Origin: Terriglobia bacterium
GTDB taxonomy: Bacteria; Acidobacteriota; Terriglobia; Bryobacterales; UBA6623
DNA: 64,000 nucleotides
Reading direction: 5' to 3'
Assembly: GCA_009841225.1 (NCBI GenBank)
Contig: VXMF01000048.1
Location: 124,001-188,000 of the forward strand
In this document: positions 34,259 through 43,527 of the stretch, piece after piece
Numbering within the stretch: position 1 is the stretch's first letter
How the letters are laid out: each line of letters opens with the position of its first letter
Made by a program: the position numbers and the translations under genes
The notes under the pieces: generated by a model
What the model was told of the DNA's origin: nothing
Database searches by the model: none
Seen by the model: only the letters and a program-made list of their open reading frames with translations

Positions 34259-35140
34259 CTAAGGAGACGGTGGCGTTAGGAATTGGAGTCTTCGCATCCA
34301 CTCTTCCATGCGTTCCGGCCAACGAGTTACCGGTAGCTTGGTCGGGCGCAAGCCGTATCCGTGCCCGCCGCTCTCGTAGATGTGCAGCTCAGTAGACACT
34401 CCGGCCTTCTTGAGGGCGATGTATAGCTCGGCCACGGCTATCGAGCGCTCTTGGTCATCGTGTGCGATGACCATGAAGAACGGTGGACTGTCCTTCGTAA
34501 CCCTCGCACCTTCCGGCACGCCGCCCGAGTAGATTGGCGCTGCAAAGTCCGGGCGAAAGGGTGCGTTGTCGTACTCGTCGACCGCCTCATAGAGCCGCTC
34601 GCTTAGAAGTGCCGAATATCGCACCGGAGTGCCACCGGCAGAGAACCCGAGGATCCCGATCTTGTTGGAGTCTACGCCGATCTCACTCGCGCGGGCACGA
34701 ACCACGCTGACTGCTCGCTGGCCATCCTGCGCTGCCGCGAGCCAGCGCTTGTCCGGGTCCCGGAATGGGACTCGATACTTGAGCAGCACGGCAGTGACGC
34801 CAATCGAGTTCAGCCAATCGGCAACCTCCGTTCCTTCGAGGTCGTATGCGAGGATCCTGTGCCCGCCGCCCGGAGCAATGATGACGGCCGTGCCTGTATC
34901 GAGTTCGGGTGACGGACGATAGATCGAAAGCAGAGGTTTGGAAACATTGGTCAGGCGGATGACCCGCTGGCCAGCCACCATGCGGCCGTCCGGCGTGGTT
35001 GTGTCGTGCTCCGCTCCGATGTCGCCAACATCGCCCGGCGGCGTGCCAGGCCACAGCTCCCAGATTTCCGGCTCGGCGGCTTGCGACAAGCCGACGGAGA
35101 AGGAAAGCAATAGAATCGCGACAGCAGTCCTGCAGAACAT
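34259..35140 (-). CDS. Exported alpha/beta hydrolase, acetyl-xylan-esterase-like
   Basis: A 293-residue hydrolase with signal peptide (TAVAILLLSFSVGLSQA). ATG 35140 is preceded by an excellent Shine-Dalgarno AGAGGAAG. Conserved parts of the BD-FAE/esterase-lipase family: IIAPGGGHRILAYDLEG oxyanion region, catalytic Ser in ILGFSAGG (about residue 170 in this frame), Asp in VIAHDDQ and His in ESGGHGYG. The N-terminal EIWELWPGTPPGD matches exported esterases often adjacent to glycan-degrading genes. It probably deacetylates a polysaccharide; substrate inferred. Confidence 0.88.
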   Translation of the reverse strand: MFCRTAVAILLLSFSVGLSQAAEPEIWELWPGTPPGDVGDIGAEHDTTTPDGRMVAGQRVIRLTNVSKPLLSIYRPSPELDTGTAVIIAPGGGHRILAYDLEGTEVADWLNSIGVTAVLLKYRVPFRDPDKRWLAAAQDGQRAVSVVRARASEIGVDSNKIGILGFSAGGTPVRYSALLSERLYEAVDEYDNAPFRPDFAAPIYSGGVPEGARVTKDSPPFFMVIAHDDQERSIAVAELYIALKKAGVSTELHIYESGGHGYGLRPTKLPVTRWPERMEEWMRRLQFLTPPSP

Positions 35141-35418
35141 AGTGAACTCTTCCTCTCGCATCCCGCGATGCAGGCACTATCGTAACTACCCTTCGAGGCG
35201 CCCAAGGCGGCAACTTGCCTGAACATGGCAAGTGCTCTGCTTGCCAGGTGCTGCTTGGACGGAGGCGACCGGCAGGGCCGCAGAGGAGCGGCGCATGCAA
35301 GAGCACCCTTGCGGCACCTGTCGGTATGCCGGTCGCACTTCACGTTACAGTAGTGAGCGATACCGAGAGGCAATGCGGCATGGACTACACTCCGTGCCGA
35401 CGCGAGGAGGAAGAGGAG

Positions 35419-36744
35419 ATGCTGAGCCGAAGGGGCTTTCTTTCAGTGGCGTCGGTGCCGATCGCGGTGCCGGCAATGGCGGCCAACTGGTCGAAATTCC
35501 GCGGGCCGGATTCCACCGGCGTGCCAGCGAACGAGGCGGGATTGCCAGAAACCTGGAGCGCGACCGAGAACGTCGCGTGGAAAGCCGTCATTGGTGGCAG
35601 CGGATGGTCGTCACCGATTACATGGGGCGAGCGGGTCTTTCTCACGTCCGCGCATGCCGCCAGCATGACCGCGACTCCCGAGGGGGGCTTCTATCAGGGG
35701 GCGGTTGAGAGCCCGCGACCGGAGGACGAGCACCGCTGGCTTGCCCATTGCATTGAACTCGGCAGTGGAAAAGAGATGTGGCAGACCGAACTGCATCGCG
35801 GCGTGCCGAAAGTCGGCCGCCACCGCAAGAACTCGTACGCCTCTGAGACCTGCGTCACGGATGGTGAGCGCCTTTACGGGCACGTTGGAGACCTTGGGAC
35901 ATGGTGTGTCGACTACGACGGCAAGCTGCTCTGGTCGAAGAAGTGGCCGCCGGTGCGCACTCGCTGGGCCTACGGCACGGCTTCTTCGCCAGCCTTGCAC
36001 GGCGGGCGGTTGTACATCACCAATGACAGCGAAGACCAGTCTTACTTGGTCGCCTTGGACAAGGTGACTGGGCAGGAGATCTGGCGCGTTGATCGCGAGG
36101 AACCCACCACATGGTCCACTCCGTTCATCTGGGAGAGCGGGGAGCGGACCGAGATCATCACGATGGGGCGCGAAAAGCTTCGCTCCTACGACCTTGACGG
36201 GAAGGTGCTGTGGGAGTTGAGCCGGTTGTCGTCGCTCGCCATTCCGACGCCGTTCTCGTCTGGCGGGCTCCTGTACGTGACATCGGGCTATATGAACAGC
36301 CAGGAGCGGCCGATTTATGCGATCCGTCCTGGTGCCTCAGGTGACATCACTCTGCCGCAAGGCGTGACGTCAAACGAGTACATCGCTTGGAGCATTCCGC
36401 AGGGCGGGCCGTATCACCCGTCCGGATTGGTTTACAGGGGGTACTACTACACGCTCTTCGACCGGGGTTTCCTCACTTGCCATGATGCGAAGACCGGCGA
36501 AGAGGTGTACGGCAAGCAGCGCGTATCGCGTGATTCCAGGAACTTCACTGCGTCGCCATGGGCTTACAACGGCAAGCTGTTCTGCCTTGACGAGGCCGGC
36601 ACAACGTTCGTGATCCAAGCGGGCCCGGAATTCAAGCTGCTCGGGGCCAATGAACTGGGCGAGATGTGTATGGCCACACCCGCGGTCGTTGATTCCGGAC
36701 TGCTCATCCGAACGTACTCCACGCTGTACAAGATCGCATCCTAG
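35419..36744 (+). CDS. Exported PQQ-type beta-propeller protein
   Basis: A 441-residue protein. ATG 35419 follows GAGGAAGAGGAG, a strong ribosome-binding site, and starts a twin-arginine-like signal (SRRGFLSVASV). PQQ/BamB-like repeats: NWSKFRGPDSTGV, ENVAWKAVIGGSGWSSPITWGERVFLTS, YLVALDKVTGQEIWRVDREEPTTWSTPFIW, LRSYDLDGKVLWELSR. WSKFRGPDSTGVPANE is a frequent start in such planctomycete and acidobacterial proteins. Quinoprotein or scaffold function is undecided; no quinone-ligand evidence is visible. A stem-loop follows the stop. Confidence 0.85.
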   Translation: MLSRRGFLSVASVPIAVPAMAANWSKFRGPDSTGVPANEAGLPETWSATENVAWKAVIGGSGWSSPITWGERVFLTSAHAASMTATPEGGFYQGAVESPRPEDEHRWLAHCIELGSGKEMWQTELHRGVPKVGRHRKNSYASETCVTDGERLYGHVGDLGTWCVDYDGKLLWSKKWPPVRTRWAYGTASSPALHGGRLYITNDSEDQSYLVALDKVTGQEIWRVDREEPTTWSTPFIWESGERTEIITMGREKLRSYDLDGKVLWELSRLSSLAIPTPFSSGGLLYVTSGYMNSQERPIYAIRPGASGDITLPQGVTSNEYIAWSIPQGGPYHPSGLVYRGYYYTLFDRGFLTCHDAKTGEEVYGKQRVSRDSRNFTASPWAYNGKLFCLDEAGTTFVIQAGPEFKLLGANELGEMCMATPAVVDSGLLIRTYSTLYKIAS

Positions 36745-36765
36745 GGTTGACTGTGATCCCTATTC

Positions 36766-36789
36766 GACCGCGCCCCGCGCGGCGCGGTC
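36766..36789 (+). terminator. Strong GC stem-loop after the PQQ-type gene
   Basis: Perfect 9-base arms GACCGCGCC (36766-36774) and GGCGCGGTC (36781-36789) around a 6-base loop, 21 bases after the stop. No T-run follows, so this may be a transcript-stabilising or Rho-helped end rather than a classical intrinsic terminator. Confidence 0.45.
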
Positions 36790-36906
36790 GTCGCTAGGAC
36801 GGATGCCTCTCGGGGGAGTTTTGCCCGAATGCGACTGCGTTGCCGCGTCGCTAGTAAACGCTGAGCCTGGGAACTCGCTCCGCGCGGTCGGTGTCTACCT
36901 GATCCA

Positions 36907-37872
36907 GTGAGCAGATGGCTGAAGCGCGTGAAGCGTATCGTTCCGTGGGTAGCGGGGGCACTCGTCGTCGTGGTCGTCACGGCGGCGGGGCTGCAATTTC
37001 TGCTATCGCATCTCAGCCTTCGGAACCACCGTCCGCCAGGCAGACTAGTCGAGTTGAACGGACGGCAGGTCCATCTGCTCTGTGCCGGAGAGGGGTCTCC
37101 GACGGTGATCCTTGAAGCGGGTGCTGGCTCGCTGGCATGGATGTCGGTGTTCTCCGAGATTGCCGAACTAACGCGGGTATGCACCTACGACAGGCCGGGT
37201 TATGGCTGGAGCGAGCCCGCCAGCTCGCCGCGGACTGCCGAGGTGATCGTGCAAGAGTTGAAAATGCTCTTGCAAGCCGCTGAAATAAAACCACCTTATG
37301 TTCTCGCAGGGCACTCCCTTGGCGGCCTGTTGATGCAGTTGTACGCCGCTCGATTTCCGACTGACTTCGAAGGTGTGGTGTTGGTGGACTCGTCGCATCC
37401 CGACCAGGTTCATCGCACCTCAGATCTGAAAGAGATCGAGGGTCTCGTGCTGGTACTCAAGGTCGTTGGGCCACTTGGATTGGCCCGGATTCTGCTTCCT
37501 GTGCCGGCCGGTGATCCGGATTCGCGCGACATCTTGGTACGAGAGCAGGAAAGGGAACTATTGATGACCAATCGAACCCTCCGGACCATAGTGGCGGAAA
37601 TGTCGGCCCTGCGCCAAAGCCTGCGGGAGGTGGGGAATAGTTCTGTGGACTTTGGTAACAAGCCGCTCGTGGTCTTGACCGGAGGACGGCGCCAAGTCGA
37701 GTGGTGGCATCACATGCAAGAGGACTTGTCTCGGCTGTCGACAAACAGCGAGTGGCAGGTGGTGGAGGGCGCTGGCCACTTCATTCAGCATGACCGGCCT
37801 GATGCGGTCGTGGATGCTGTCCGAAGGGTGATCGAGAAGTCGGCGGCTACGGCCGACGGTCCGTTGCCTTGA
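36907..37872 (+). CDS. Membrane-anchored alpha/beta hydrolase, copy 1
   Basis: A 321-residue protein from GTG 36907 (conserved in copy 2). A membrane anchor at about residues 12-34 leaves the catalytic domain outside. The hydrolase core: RLVELNGRQVHLLCAGEG, EAGAGSLAW (oxyanion region), YDRPGYGWSE, nucleophile in AGHSLGG (about residue 137), Asp candidates around VLVDSSHPD, and catalytic His in VEGAGHFIQHD. Same family as proline-iminopeptidase-like and esterase-type hydrolases. Its tandem partner at 38396 shares most residues. The convergent Gfo gene behind it is a pseudogene. Confidence 0.88.
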   Translation: MSRWLKRVKRIVPWVAGALVVVVVTAAGLQFLLSHLSLRNHRPPGRLVELNGRQVHLLCAGEGSPTVILEAGAGSLAWMSVFSEIAELTRVCTYDRPGYGWSEPASSPRTAEVIVQELKMLLQAAEIKPPYVLAGHSLGGLLMQLYAARFPTDFEGVVLVDSSHPDQVHRTSDLKEIEGLVLVLKVVGPLGLARILLPVPAGDPDSRDILVREQERELLMTNRTLRTIVAEMSALRQSLREVGNSSVDFGNKPLVVLTGGRRQVEWWHHMQEDLSRLSTNSEWQVVEGAGHFIQHDRPDAVVDAVRRVIEKSAATADGPLP

Positions 37873-37979
37873 GCCCGGTGTCTGCCATGAGCACGCTCGC
37901 TGGAGGCGTGCGGAGTCTTCCTTGCGAGATCCGCCATCCCAAGCCCAACCCATCCCAACGCGGCCAAATGCCCCGGAGT

Positions 37980-38333
37980 CCGAGACCTAGGGAATACCTT
38001 TGGCGCCGAATCGTTCGCTCCCCTATCTGCCGCGAGCCACGCGGTGTCACCGCCCCATTGCAACGACCGCCCGAGGCGAGTGGCGATCTTGCCCAGGTGG
38101 CGGAACACCGCAGGACGGTACTCCAAGAGCGAGTGGAAATCCCTGTGCGCCTTGGCCTGGCCGTTGGACGCGCTCAAGGCGGTCTCGAGGTGGGGTTCGC
38201 GGACCTTATAGGCAGCAGACGCGTCGGTGTCCTGCTGTTCGAGGCCGTCTTCCCAGGTTTGGCCGCCGCGATCGCCGGTAGCAATGATCCCAAGCCAGAT
38301 ACGCTCGTTCGCTGCGAGGATCTTCCTGTAGCA
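37980..38333 (-). pseudogene. Gfo/Idh/MocA oxidoreductase pseudogene with large in-frame internal deletion
   Basis: The minus-strand translation aligns with the intact copy at 39450-40712: YRKILAANERIWLGIIATGDRGG matches its Rossmann start, and SNGQAKAHRDFHSLLEYRP matches the end of that part. The frame then jumps directly to AVFRHLGKIATRLGRSLQW, which is the C-terminal region of the intact protein. About 283 internal codons (residues about 90-372 of the paralogue) are missing in frame, and the start codon region is lost. The remaining frame runs on without a normal stop. It cannot make a working oxidoreductase. Confidence 0.88.
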
Positions 38334-38395
38334 AACGGCCGTGGCGGAACTTGGGAACGGAACTCACCCCGCTCAGTCGGCGTCTAACTGAGCGA

Positions 38396-39358
38396 GTGAA
38401 CAAGTCGTTGAAGCGCGTCGTTCTGTGGGTGGGAGCAGGGGTTGTCTTAGGCGTCATCGCGACAACGGGATATCAGGCGTTGTCGTCGCACCTCAGCCTG
38501 CGCAACAACCCTCCGCCAGGCCGACTGGTCGAGTTGAATGGTCGGAAGGTTCATGTGCTGTGTGCCGGAGAGGGCGCCCCGACCGTGATCCTCGAGGCGG
38601 GCCTGCCCGGCAGTTCGCTGACGTGGATGTCGGTGTTTTCCGAAATTGCCGAACTGACGCGAGTGTGCACGTACGACCGACCGGGATACGGCTGGAGCCA
38701 ACCCACTGGCTCGTCACGGACTGCAGAAACAATCGCGCAAGAGTTGAGAATGCTCTTACAAAGTTCTGATATTGAACCCCCTTATATCCTTACGGGACAC
38801 TCGTTTGGGGGCTTGGTGATGCAGTTGTACGCCACGCGGTTTCCGAATCACTTCATGGGCATGGTGTTGGTGGATTCGTCACATCCAGACCAAGCCCATC
38901 GCACGCTGGGCCTACGAGAGATCGACACGATCTCGTTTGCGATGAAGATCCTTGGGCCGATTGGAATCGTGCGGATGCTGGTTCCCGTGCCAGCTGGCAA
39001 TCCAGAGTCACGCGACATTTCGGTACGAGAGCAGGAGAGAGAACTATTGATGACCAATCGGACACTTCGGACCGCCACAAGGGAAATGTCCGGTCTGCGC
39101 GAGAGCTTGCGGCAGGTTGCTGAAAGTACTGTCGATCTTGGAAGCAAGCCGCTCGTGGTCTTGAGCCAGGGCCAGAGGCGAGCACAGTCCTGGATGGCCA
39201 TGCAGGAAGACTTGTCTCGCCTCTCGACAAACAGCGAGTGGCAGGTCGTAGGTGGTGCGGGTCACTTCATCCAGCACGATCGGCCAGATGCGATAGTGGA
39301 GGCTGTCAGGCAGGTGCTCGAGAGGCTGGAAACGACAGCTGACAACTCACCGCCCTGA
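38396..39358 (+). CDS. Membrane-anchored alpha/beta hydrolase, copy 2
   Basis: A 320-residue paralogue of the gene at 36907. GTG 38396 is aligned with the copy 1 start and follows homologous upstream sequence; a longer TTG start at 38351 is not conserved. Membrane anchor at about 10-32, GRLVELNGRKVHVLCAGEG, YDRPGYGWSQ, nucleophile in TGHSFGG (about residue 138), and VGGAGHFIQHD. Differences cluster in the cap region after the nucleophile strand and in the last third. Convergent Gfo/Idh/MocA gene follows after 91 bases. Substrate unknown. Confidence 0.88.
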   Translation: MNKSLKRVVLWVGAGVVLGVIATTGYQALSSHLSLRNNPPPGRLVELNGRKVHVLCAGEGAPTVILEAGLPGSSLTWMSVFSEIAELTRVCTYDRPGYGWSQPTGSSRTAETIAQELRMLLQSSDIEPPYILTGHSFGGLVMQLYATRFPNHFMGMVLVDSSHPDQAHRTLGLREIDTISFAMKILGPIGIVRMLVPVPAGNPESRDISVREQERELLMTNRTLRTATREMSGLRESLRQVAESTVDLGSKPLVVLSQGQRRAQSWMAMQEDLSRLSTNSEWQVVGGAGHFIQHDRPDAIVEAVRQVLERLETTADNSPP

Positions 39359-39449
39359 GCGCGACGTCCGCGGGGTTGAGCGCTCGGCGGCCTGATGCAG
39401 CGCCTTGCTCGCCAGAGGTGGCCGCAGCGGCTCGCCGGTCGCGCCTCGG

Positions 39450-40712
39450 CTAGACGTCGAGCGTCCAAGGACTGCGGTACGGCTTGGACAGAGAGCGATT
39501 CGCTTCCTCGTCCCCTTCGAATCGCTCCTCAGTCCCGTTCCACCGCAAGGACCGACCCAGGCGGGTAGCAATATTTCCCAAGTGACAGAACACCGCCGTG
39601 CGATGGCCGATCTCCACGTCGGCAGTGGGACGCTCGCGGCTCTTCACGCAGTCGAGAAAGTTGCGAATGTGTTGAGCTGTCAGCTTACGAGAGGCGTTCT
39701 CTGGCCTTGATTCGCGGTCCTGAGCCATTGCGGGATCCTTTCGCTGCCATTTCTGGCCACGCAAGGCGTAACCGCCGCGGTCGACGTCTAGGTCGGCCTT
39801 TGTGCCATGGAAGACGAGGTACGAACCGCGGGTGCCGTTCAGTTCGCGAACTGACCACGTCAAAATGCCCTGGTCGACCTCGTAGAGCACTTCTTGCACG
39901 TCGGGTGTCTCGCCGTTGTCCTGGATGGCGAATCTCCCGCCGCAGCCCATCACGGAGGTAGGGGACTCGACGCCCATGCCCCAGCGAGCGATGTCGATGT
40001 TGTGGGCGCCCCAATTGGTCATCTGGCCGCCGGACTGGTCCCAGAACCATCGGAAGTGGTAGTGGCCTCGGAGTGGGTTGTACGGATGGGCTGGGGCGGG
40101 CCCCAACCACATGTCGTAGTTGAAGTCGGCCGGCGGCTCGGCGTCTTGGGGCGTTCCGAAGCCCGGCATTGAATTTCGCTCCATTCCGGCTTCGACGTGG
40201 TGAACGTCGCCGATCTCGCCGGAGCGAACGATTTCGATTGCCTCGATGTAGTGCGGGCCGGAGCGCTGCTGGCTGCCGGTCTGCACGACGCGGTCATGAT
40301 GGCGGGCCGCATCGACCATCTTGCGACCCTCCTCAACCGTCAGGGAGAGCGGCTTCTCCACATACACGTCGAGCCCGGCGCGGCACGCCATGATCGTCTG
40401 AATCGCATGCCAGTGATCGGGCGTGGCGATCAGCACGGCGTCCATGGGCCGGTGCTCCAGGAGCGAACGGAAGTCCCTGTACGCCTTGGCCCGGCCCTTA
40501 GAGGTGCTCAGAGCGCTCTCCAGATGGGGTTCGTAGACGTCGCACGCGGCAACCGGATCCGCATCGGGCTGCTCAAGAGCTTCTCTCCAGACTTGGCCGC
40601 CACGATTGCCGGTGCCGATGATCCCAAGCTGGATGCGGTCATTCGCCCCACGGATCTTCTTGTAGGAGGCAGCTGTGGCAGCTGCGGCGGTCAGCAGGTG
40701 TCTGCGGTTCAT
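39450..40712 (-). CDS. Gfo/Idh/MocA-family oxidoreductase, exported
   Basis: A 420-residue protein from ATG 40712, with a short twin-arginine-like leader (MNRRHLLTAAAATAA). Rossmann GIIGTGNRGGQ binds NAD(P); VYVEKPLSLTVEEG carries the conserved E-K-P; the C-terminal half (NYDMWLGPAPAHPYNPLRGHYHFRWFWDQSGGQMTNWGAHNIDIA) is the Gfo_Idh_MocA_C-type domain common in bacteria that process sugars outside the cytoplasm. Likely oxidises a sugar or inositol derivative. It forms a convergent pair with hydrolase copy 2 and is the intact parent-like copy of the pseudogene at 37980. Confidence 0.9.
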   Translation of the reverse strand: MNRRHLLTAAAATAASYKKIRGANDRIQLGIIGTGNRGGQVWREALEQPDADPVAACDVYEPHLESALSTSKGRAKAYRDFRSLLEHRPMDAVLIATPDHWHAIQTIMACRAGLDVYVEKPLSLTVEEGRKMVDAARHHDRVVQTGSQQRSGPHYIEAIEIVRSGEIGDVHHVEAGMERNSMPGFGTPQDAEPPADFNYDMWLGPAPAHPYNPLRGHYHFRWFWDQSGGQMTNWGAHNIDIARWGMGVESPTSVMGCGGRFAIQDNGETPDVQEVLYEVDQGILTWSVRELNGTRGSYLVFHGTKADLDVDRGGYALRGQKWQRKDPAMAQDRESRPENASRKLTAQHIRNFLDCVKSRERPTADVEIGHRTAVFCHLGNIATRLGRSLRWNGTEERFEGDEEANRSLSKPYRSPWTLDV

Positions 40713-40884
40713 GGCGGTTTGGGAGGGCGGGCACTGAGCTGTGGCTTCTATGTCGCGCGCTGGGATTCTAGTGTAGCCGTGCGTCGGCAAATGGGCGGCG
40801 AGCAGCGGGTGCGGCCCAAGATCGCGCGCGGGGTATCATGCGGAGACCACTGCGCTAAGGCTGTCCGCGGTTGGGTCGACTCGC

Positions 40885-42270
40885 ATGCTGTATCGGATTC
40901 TTCTCGCCGTGATCGGCACTGGGCTTGCCGCTTTAGCTGCGGACAGGCCGAACTTCGTCTTCGTCTTCATTGACGACATGGGATACGGTGACCTGAGTTG
41001 CTACGGCAACACTGACGTCGCGACCCCCAATATTGATCGTTTAGCTGCGGAGGGCATCCGATTCGAGCAGTTCTACGTCGCCTCGCCGATTTGCTCGCCG
41101 TCGAGGGCCGGCATCACCACCGGCCAGTACCCGGCGCGGCAGCTGATTCATTCGTATCTCAACTCGCGCGCGCGCAACCGGGAGCGCGGCATGCGGGACT
41201 TCCTGGATCCGACCGTTCCCGCAATCGCCCGGACGTTTCAAGATGCGGGCTACGCTACCGCACACTTCGGGAAGTGGCATATGGGCGGGGGGCGCGATGT
41301 CGACGACGCGCCGCTACCGCAGGCCTACGGCTTCGATGAATCACTTGTGTCGTTTGAGGGGCTCGGGGATCGCATCCTGCCCCCTGGCGGCTTGTCGGAG
41401 CAGAGCAAGCGGCTTGGCCGCGGCACGATCCGCGATGTGCCCAAGCACGAGATGACCGAGATCTACGTGGACCGCGCGATCGACTTCATCCGAAGGAACA
41501 AAGACAGTTCGTTCTATCTCCATGTCTGGCTCAACGATGTCCACGACCGCTTCTTTCCCAAGCCGGATCTCCTCGCCAAGTTCGCGAAGTTTGCCTCCAA
41601 TCCGTACAGGCAGCAGTACTTTGCGGTGATGGACGAGATGGACCGCCAACTGGGGAGGCTCTTCGGCGAGATTGACGCTCTTGGCTTGGACGAGGACACC
41701 ATCTTGGTGCTGGCCAGTGACAATGGCCCTACAGCATGGAAGCGATACTACGACGAGGGTTACGATCCGCCGGGCAAGACGAACGGGTTGCGCGGGCGGA
41801 AGTGGAGCCTCTACGAGGGTGGCATTCGCGAGCCGCTGATCGTCCGCTGGTCGGGCCAGGCGCCCGCCGGCGCGACGAACTCAAAGACCGTAGTCACTGC
41901 GGTTGACCTGTTTCCGACATTCTGCCGCTTGGCCGGGATCCCCTTGCCGGAAGCGGAATTCGACGGGGTTGACATGAGTCGGGCGTTTCGGGGAGAAGAA
42001 CCCCTGCGGGAGCAGCCGATCTTCTGGGAGTACGGGCGCGACCCGAGCTACTTGCGTCCCGGATTGGAATCGGACCGCAGCCCGGCCCTGGCCGTCAGGG
42101 ACGGGCACTGGAAGCTGCTGATGGAACCCGATGGCAGGCGGCTGGAGCTTTACGACTTCAGTGCAGGATTCGACGAGACCGACAACGTAGCTGAGCGCCA
42201 TGCAGAGGTAGTAGCGAGGCTCAAGAGCGCTCTGGCCACTTGGTGGAATTCCATACCCAAAGTGATGTGA
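40885..42270 (+). CDS. Exported sulfatase
   Basis: A 461-residue type I sulfatase with signal peptide (YRILLAVIGTGLAALAA). NFVFVFIDDMGYGD gives the metal ligands, and the formylglycine motif is I-C-S-P-S-R-A (about residue 70) followed by TTGQYPA. FGKWHMGGG is the usual K/H site; ASDNGPTAWKRYY and YEGGIREPLIVRW are typical late elements. Family resemblance is to the arylsulfatase A/N-acetylgalactosamine-6-sulfatase group. The M19 dipeptidase gene follows 8 bases after the stop, so the pair is likely co-transcribed. Confidence 0.9.
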   Translation: MLYRILLAVIGTGLAALAADRPNFVFVFIDDMGYGDLSCYGNTDVATPNIDRLAAEGIRFEQFYVASPICSPSRAGITTGQYPARQLIHSYLNSRARNRERGMRDFLDPTVPAIARTFQDAGYATAHFGKWHMGGGRDVDDAPLPQAYGFDESLVSFEGLGDRILPPGGLSEQSKRLGRGTIRDVPKHEMTEIYVDRAIDFIRRNKDSSFYLHVWLNDVHDRFFPKPDLLAKFAKFASNPYRQQYFAVMDEMDRQLGRLFGEIDALGLDEDTILVLASDNGPTAWKRYYDEGYDPPGKTNGLRGRKWSLYEGGIREPLIVRWSGQAPAGATNSKTVVTAVDLFPTFCRLAGIPLPEAEFDGVDMSRAFRGEEPLREQPIFWEYGRDPSYLRPGLESDRSPALAVRDGHWKLLMEPDGRRLELYDFSAGFDETDNVAERHAEVVARLKSALATWWNSIPKVM

Positions 42271-42278
42271 CCGCGACC

Positions 42279-43406
42279 ATGCGACCGATTATCGATGCCC
42301 ACTTGGACATAGCTTGGAACGCCCTTTCCTACGACCGCGACCAGCTCTTGGAGTTGGACCGGATGCGGGAAGTCGAGTCCGGAATGAGCGGGAGCTTCCG
42401 TGGGAATTGCACCGTCAGCCTACCGGAGATGCGTCGTGCGAATGTGCGCGTGTGCCTCGGAACGTTGCTGTGCCGCTCCTTGCCGGACAACTTGCCCGAA
42501 CCAGTTGAGGACCTTGGGCAAACCGGCGACCGCAGCCACGGACCGGTCATCCTGCGCGAGGATCTCGACTTCGCCAACCAGACGATCGCCTGTGCGGCGG
42601 CCCAGGGGCAGTTGGCCTACTACCGCCTCTTGGAGCAACAAGGGCACGTTCGCATGATCCACTCCGCTGAAGACCTTGACCGTCTTTGGGCCGAGAGCGA
42701 CGCACCGCTGGGACTAATTCTGAGCATGGAAGGGTGCGACCCAATCGTCGAGCCGTCGCAAGCTCGTTGGTGGTATCAGCAAGGTCTCCGCACAGCCTGC
42801 TTGGCTCACTACGGGCCAAGCGCGTATGCGATGGGTACAGGCGGGGATGGCCCGCTCACGGCCAAGGGCAGGGAACTGCTTGCTGCGTTTGGCGAGCTGG
42901 GGCTCATCTTGGACCTGGTGCACACTGCGGACCAGGCGTTTGCTGAGGCGCTCGATCTCTTTGGAGGGGCCGTGTTCATCAGCCACGGCAACTGCCGCGC
43001 GCTGGTTGAGCATGATCGCCAGATCAGCGACCAGCAGATAGCCGCTGTCGTGGATCGGGGCGGAGTGATCGGCGTGGTGATGGACGAGTGGATGCTCGTG
43101 CCCGGCTATGTCAGGGGAGACAGCCAGCGCCAGCGCGCATCCTTCGAGTCAGTGGTTGCGCACATCGACCACATTTGCTCAATCGCCGGCGATATCGATC
43201 ACGTTGCGATTGGCAGCGACCTTGACGGCGGATTCGGAACCGAGCAGAGCCCTGTCGGCCTCGACACGATCGCTGACCTCCACCAGATCGCAGAAGTTTT
43301 GATTCAACAAGGATATTGCGACTCGCAAGTGAACCAAGTCTTTAGCGGAAACTGGCTGCGCTTTTTCCGCGAGACCCTGCCTGGCGGCGACGGCTCCAGT
43401 TGCTGA
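42279..43406 (+). CDS. Membrane dipeptidase (peptidase M19)
   Basis: A 375-residue M19 peptidase from ATG 42279; a start inside the sulfatase frame (GTG 42240) is possible. All metal-ligand positions look present: H-x-D in IIDAHLDIAW (residue 7-9), Glu in LSMEGCDP, His in LDLVHTAD and FISHGNCRAL, and Asp in VAIGSDLDGG. No signal peptide, so a cytoplasmic enzyme. It probably cleaves dipeptides with a D-residue or acts on related amides. Contrast the M19 paralogue at 13104, which lacks the H-x-D. Probably co-transcribed with the sulfatase. Confidence 0.9.
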   Translation: MRPIIDAHLDIAWNALSYDRDQLLELDRMREVESGMSGSFRGNCTVSLPEMRRANVRVCLGTLLCRSLPDNLPEPVEDLGQTGDRSHGPVILREDLDFANQTIACAAAQGQLAYYRLLEQQGHVRMIHSAEDLDRLWAESDAPLGLILSMEGCDPIVEPSQARWWYQQGLRTACLAHYGPSAYAMGTGGDGPLTAKGRELLAAFGELGLILDLVHTADQAFAEALDLFGGAVFISHGNCRALVEHDRQISDQQIAAVVDRGGVIGVVMDEWMLVPGYVRGDSQRQRASFESVVAHIDHICSIAGDIDHVAIGSDLDGGFGTEQSPVGLDTIADLHQIAEVLIQQGYCDSQVNQVFSGNWLRFFRETLPGGDGSSC

Positions 43407-43527
43407 CGCTCGCGCCGATTCAGGACGACTGCACAGCCCGGCCAGCCGCCCTGTCCCGTGCGGGGACGGCGAAGATGGCCGGAACGCAATGCCGCTGTGC
43501 TGCGGCCGAAGCCTTGGAAAGGGGTGT

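Larger units (their letters stand above)
36870..40712. repeat. Tandem duplication: alpha/beta hydrolase plus convergent Gfo/Idh/MocA gene
   Basis: Unit 1 (36870-38333) and unit 2 (38359-40712) each contain a plus-strand hydrolase followed by a minus-strand Gfo/Idh/MocA gene. The homology reaches upstream of the hydrolase starts (GGAACTC, then matching GTCGG-GTCTA and the shared GTG start). In unit 1 the Gfo gene is collapsed (pseudogene 37980-38333) and its N-terminal end abuts the unit 2 boundary. Confidence 0.85.
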
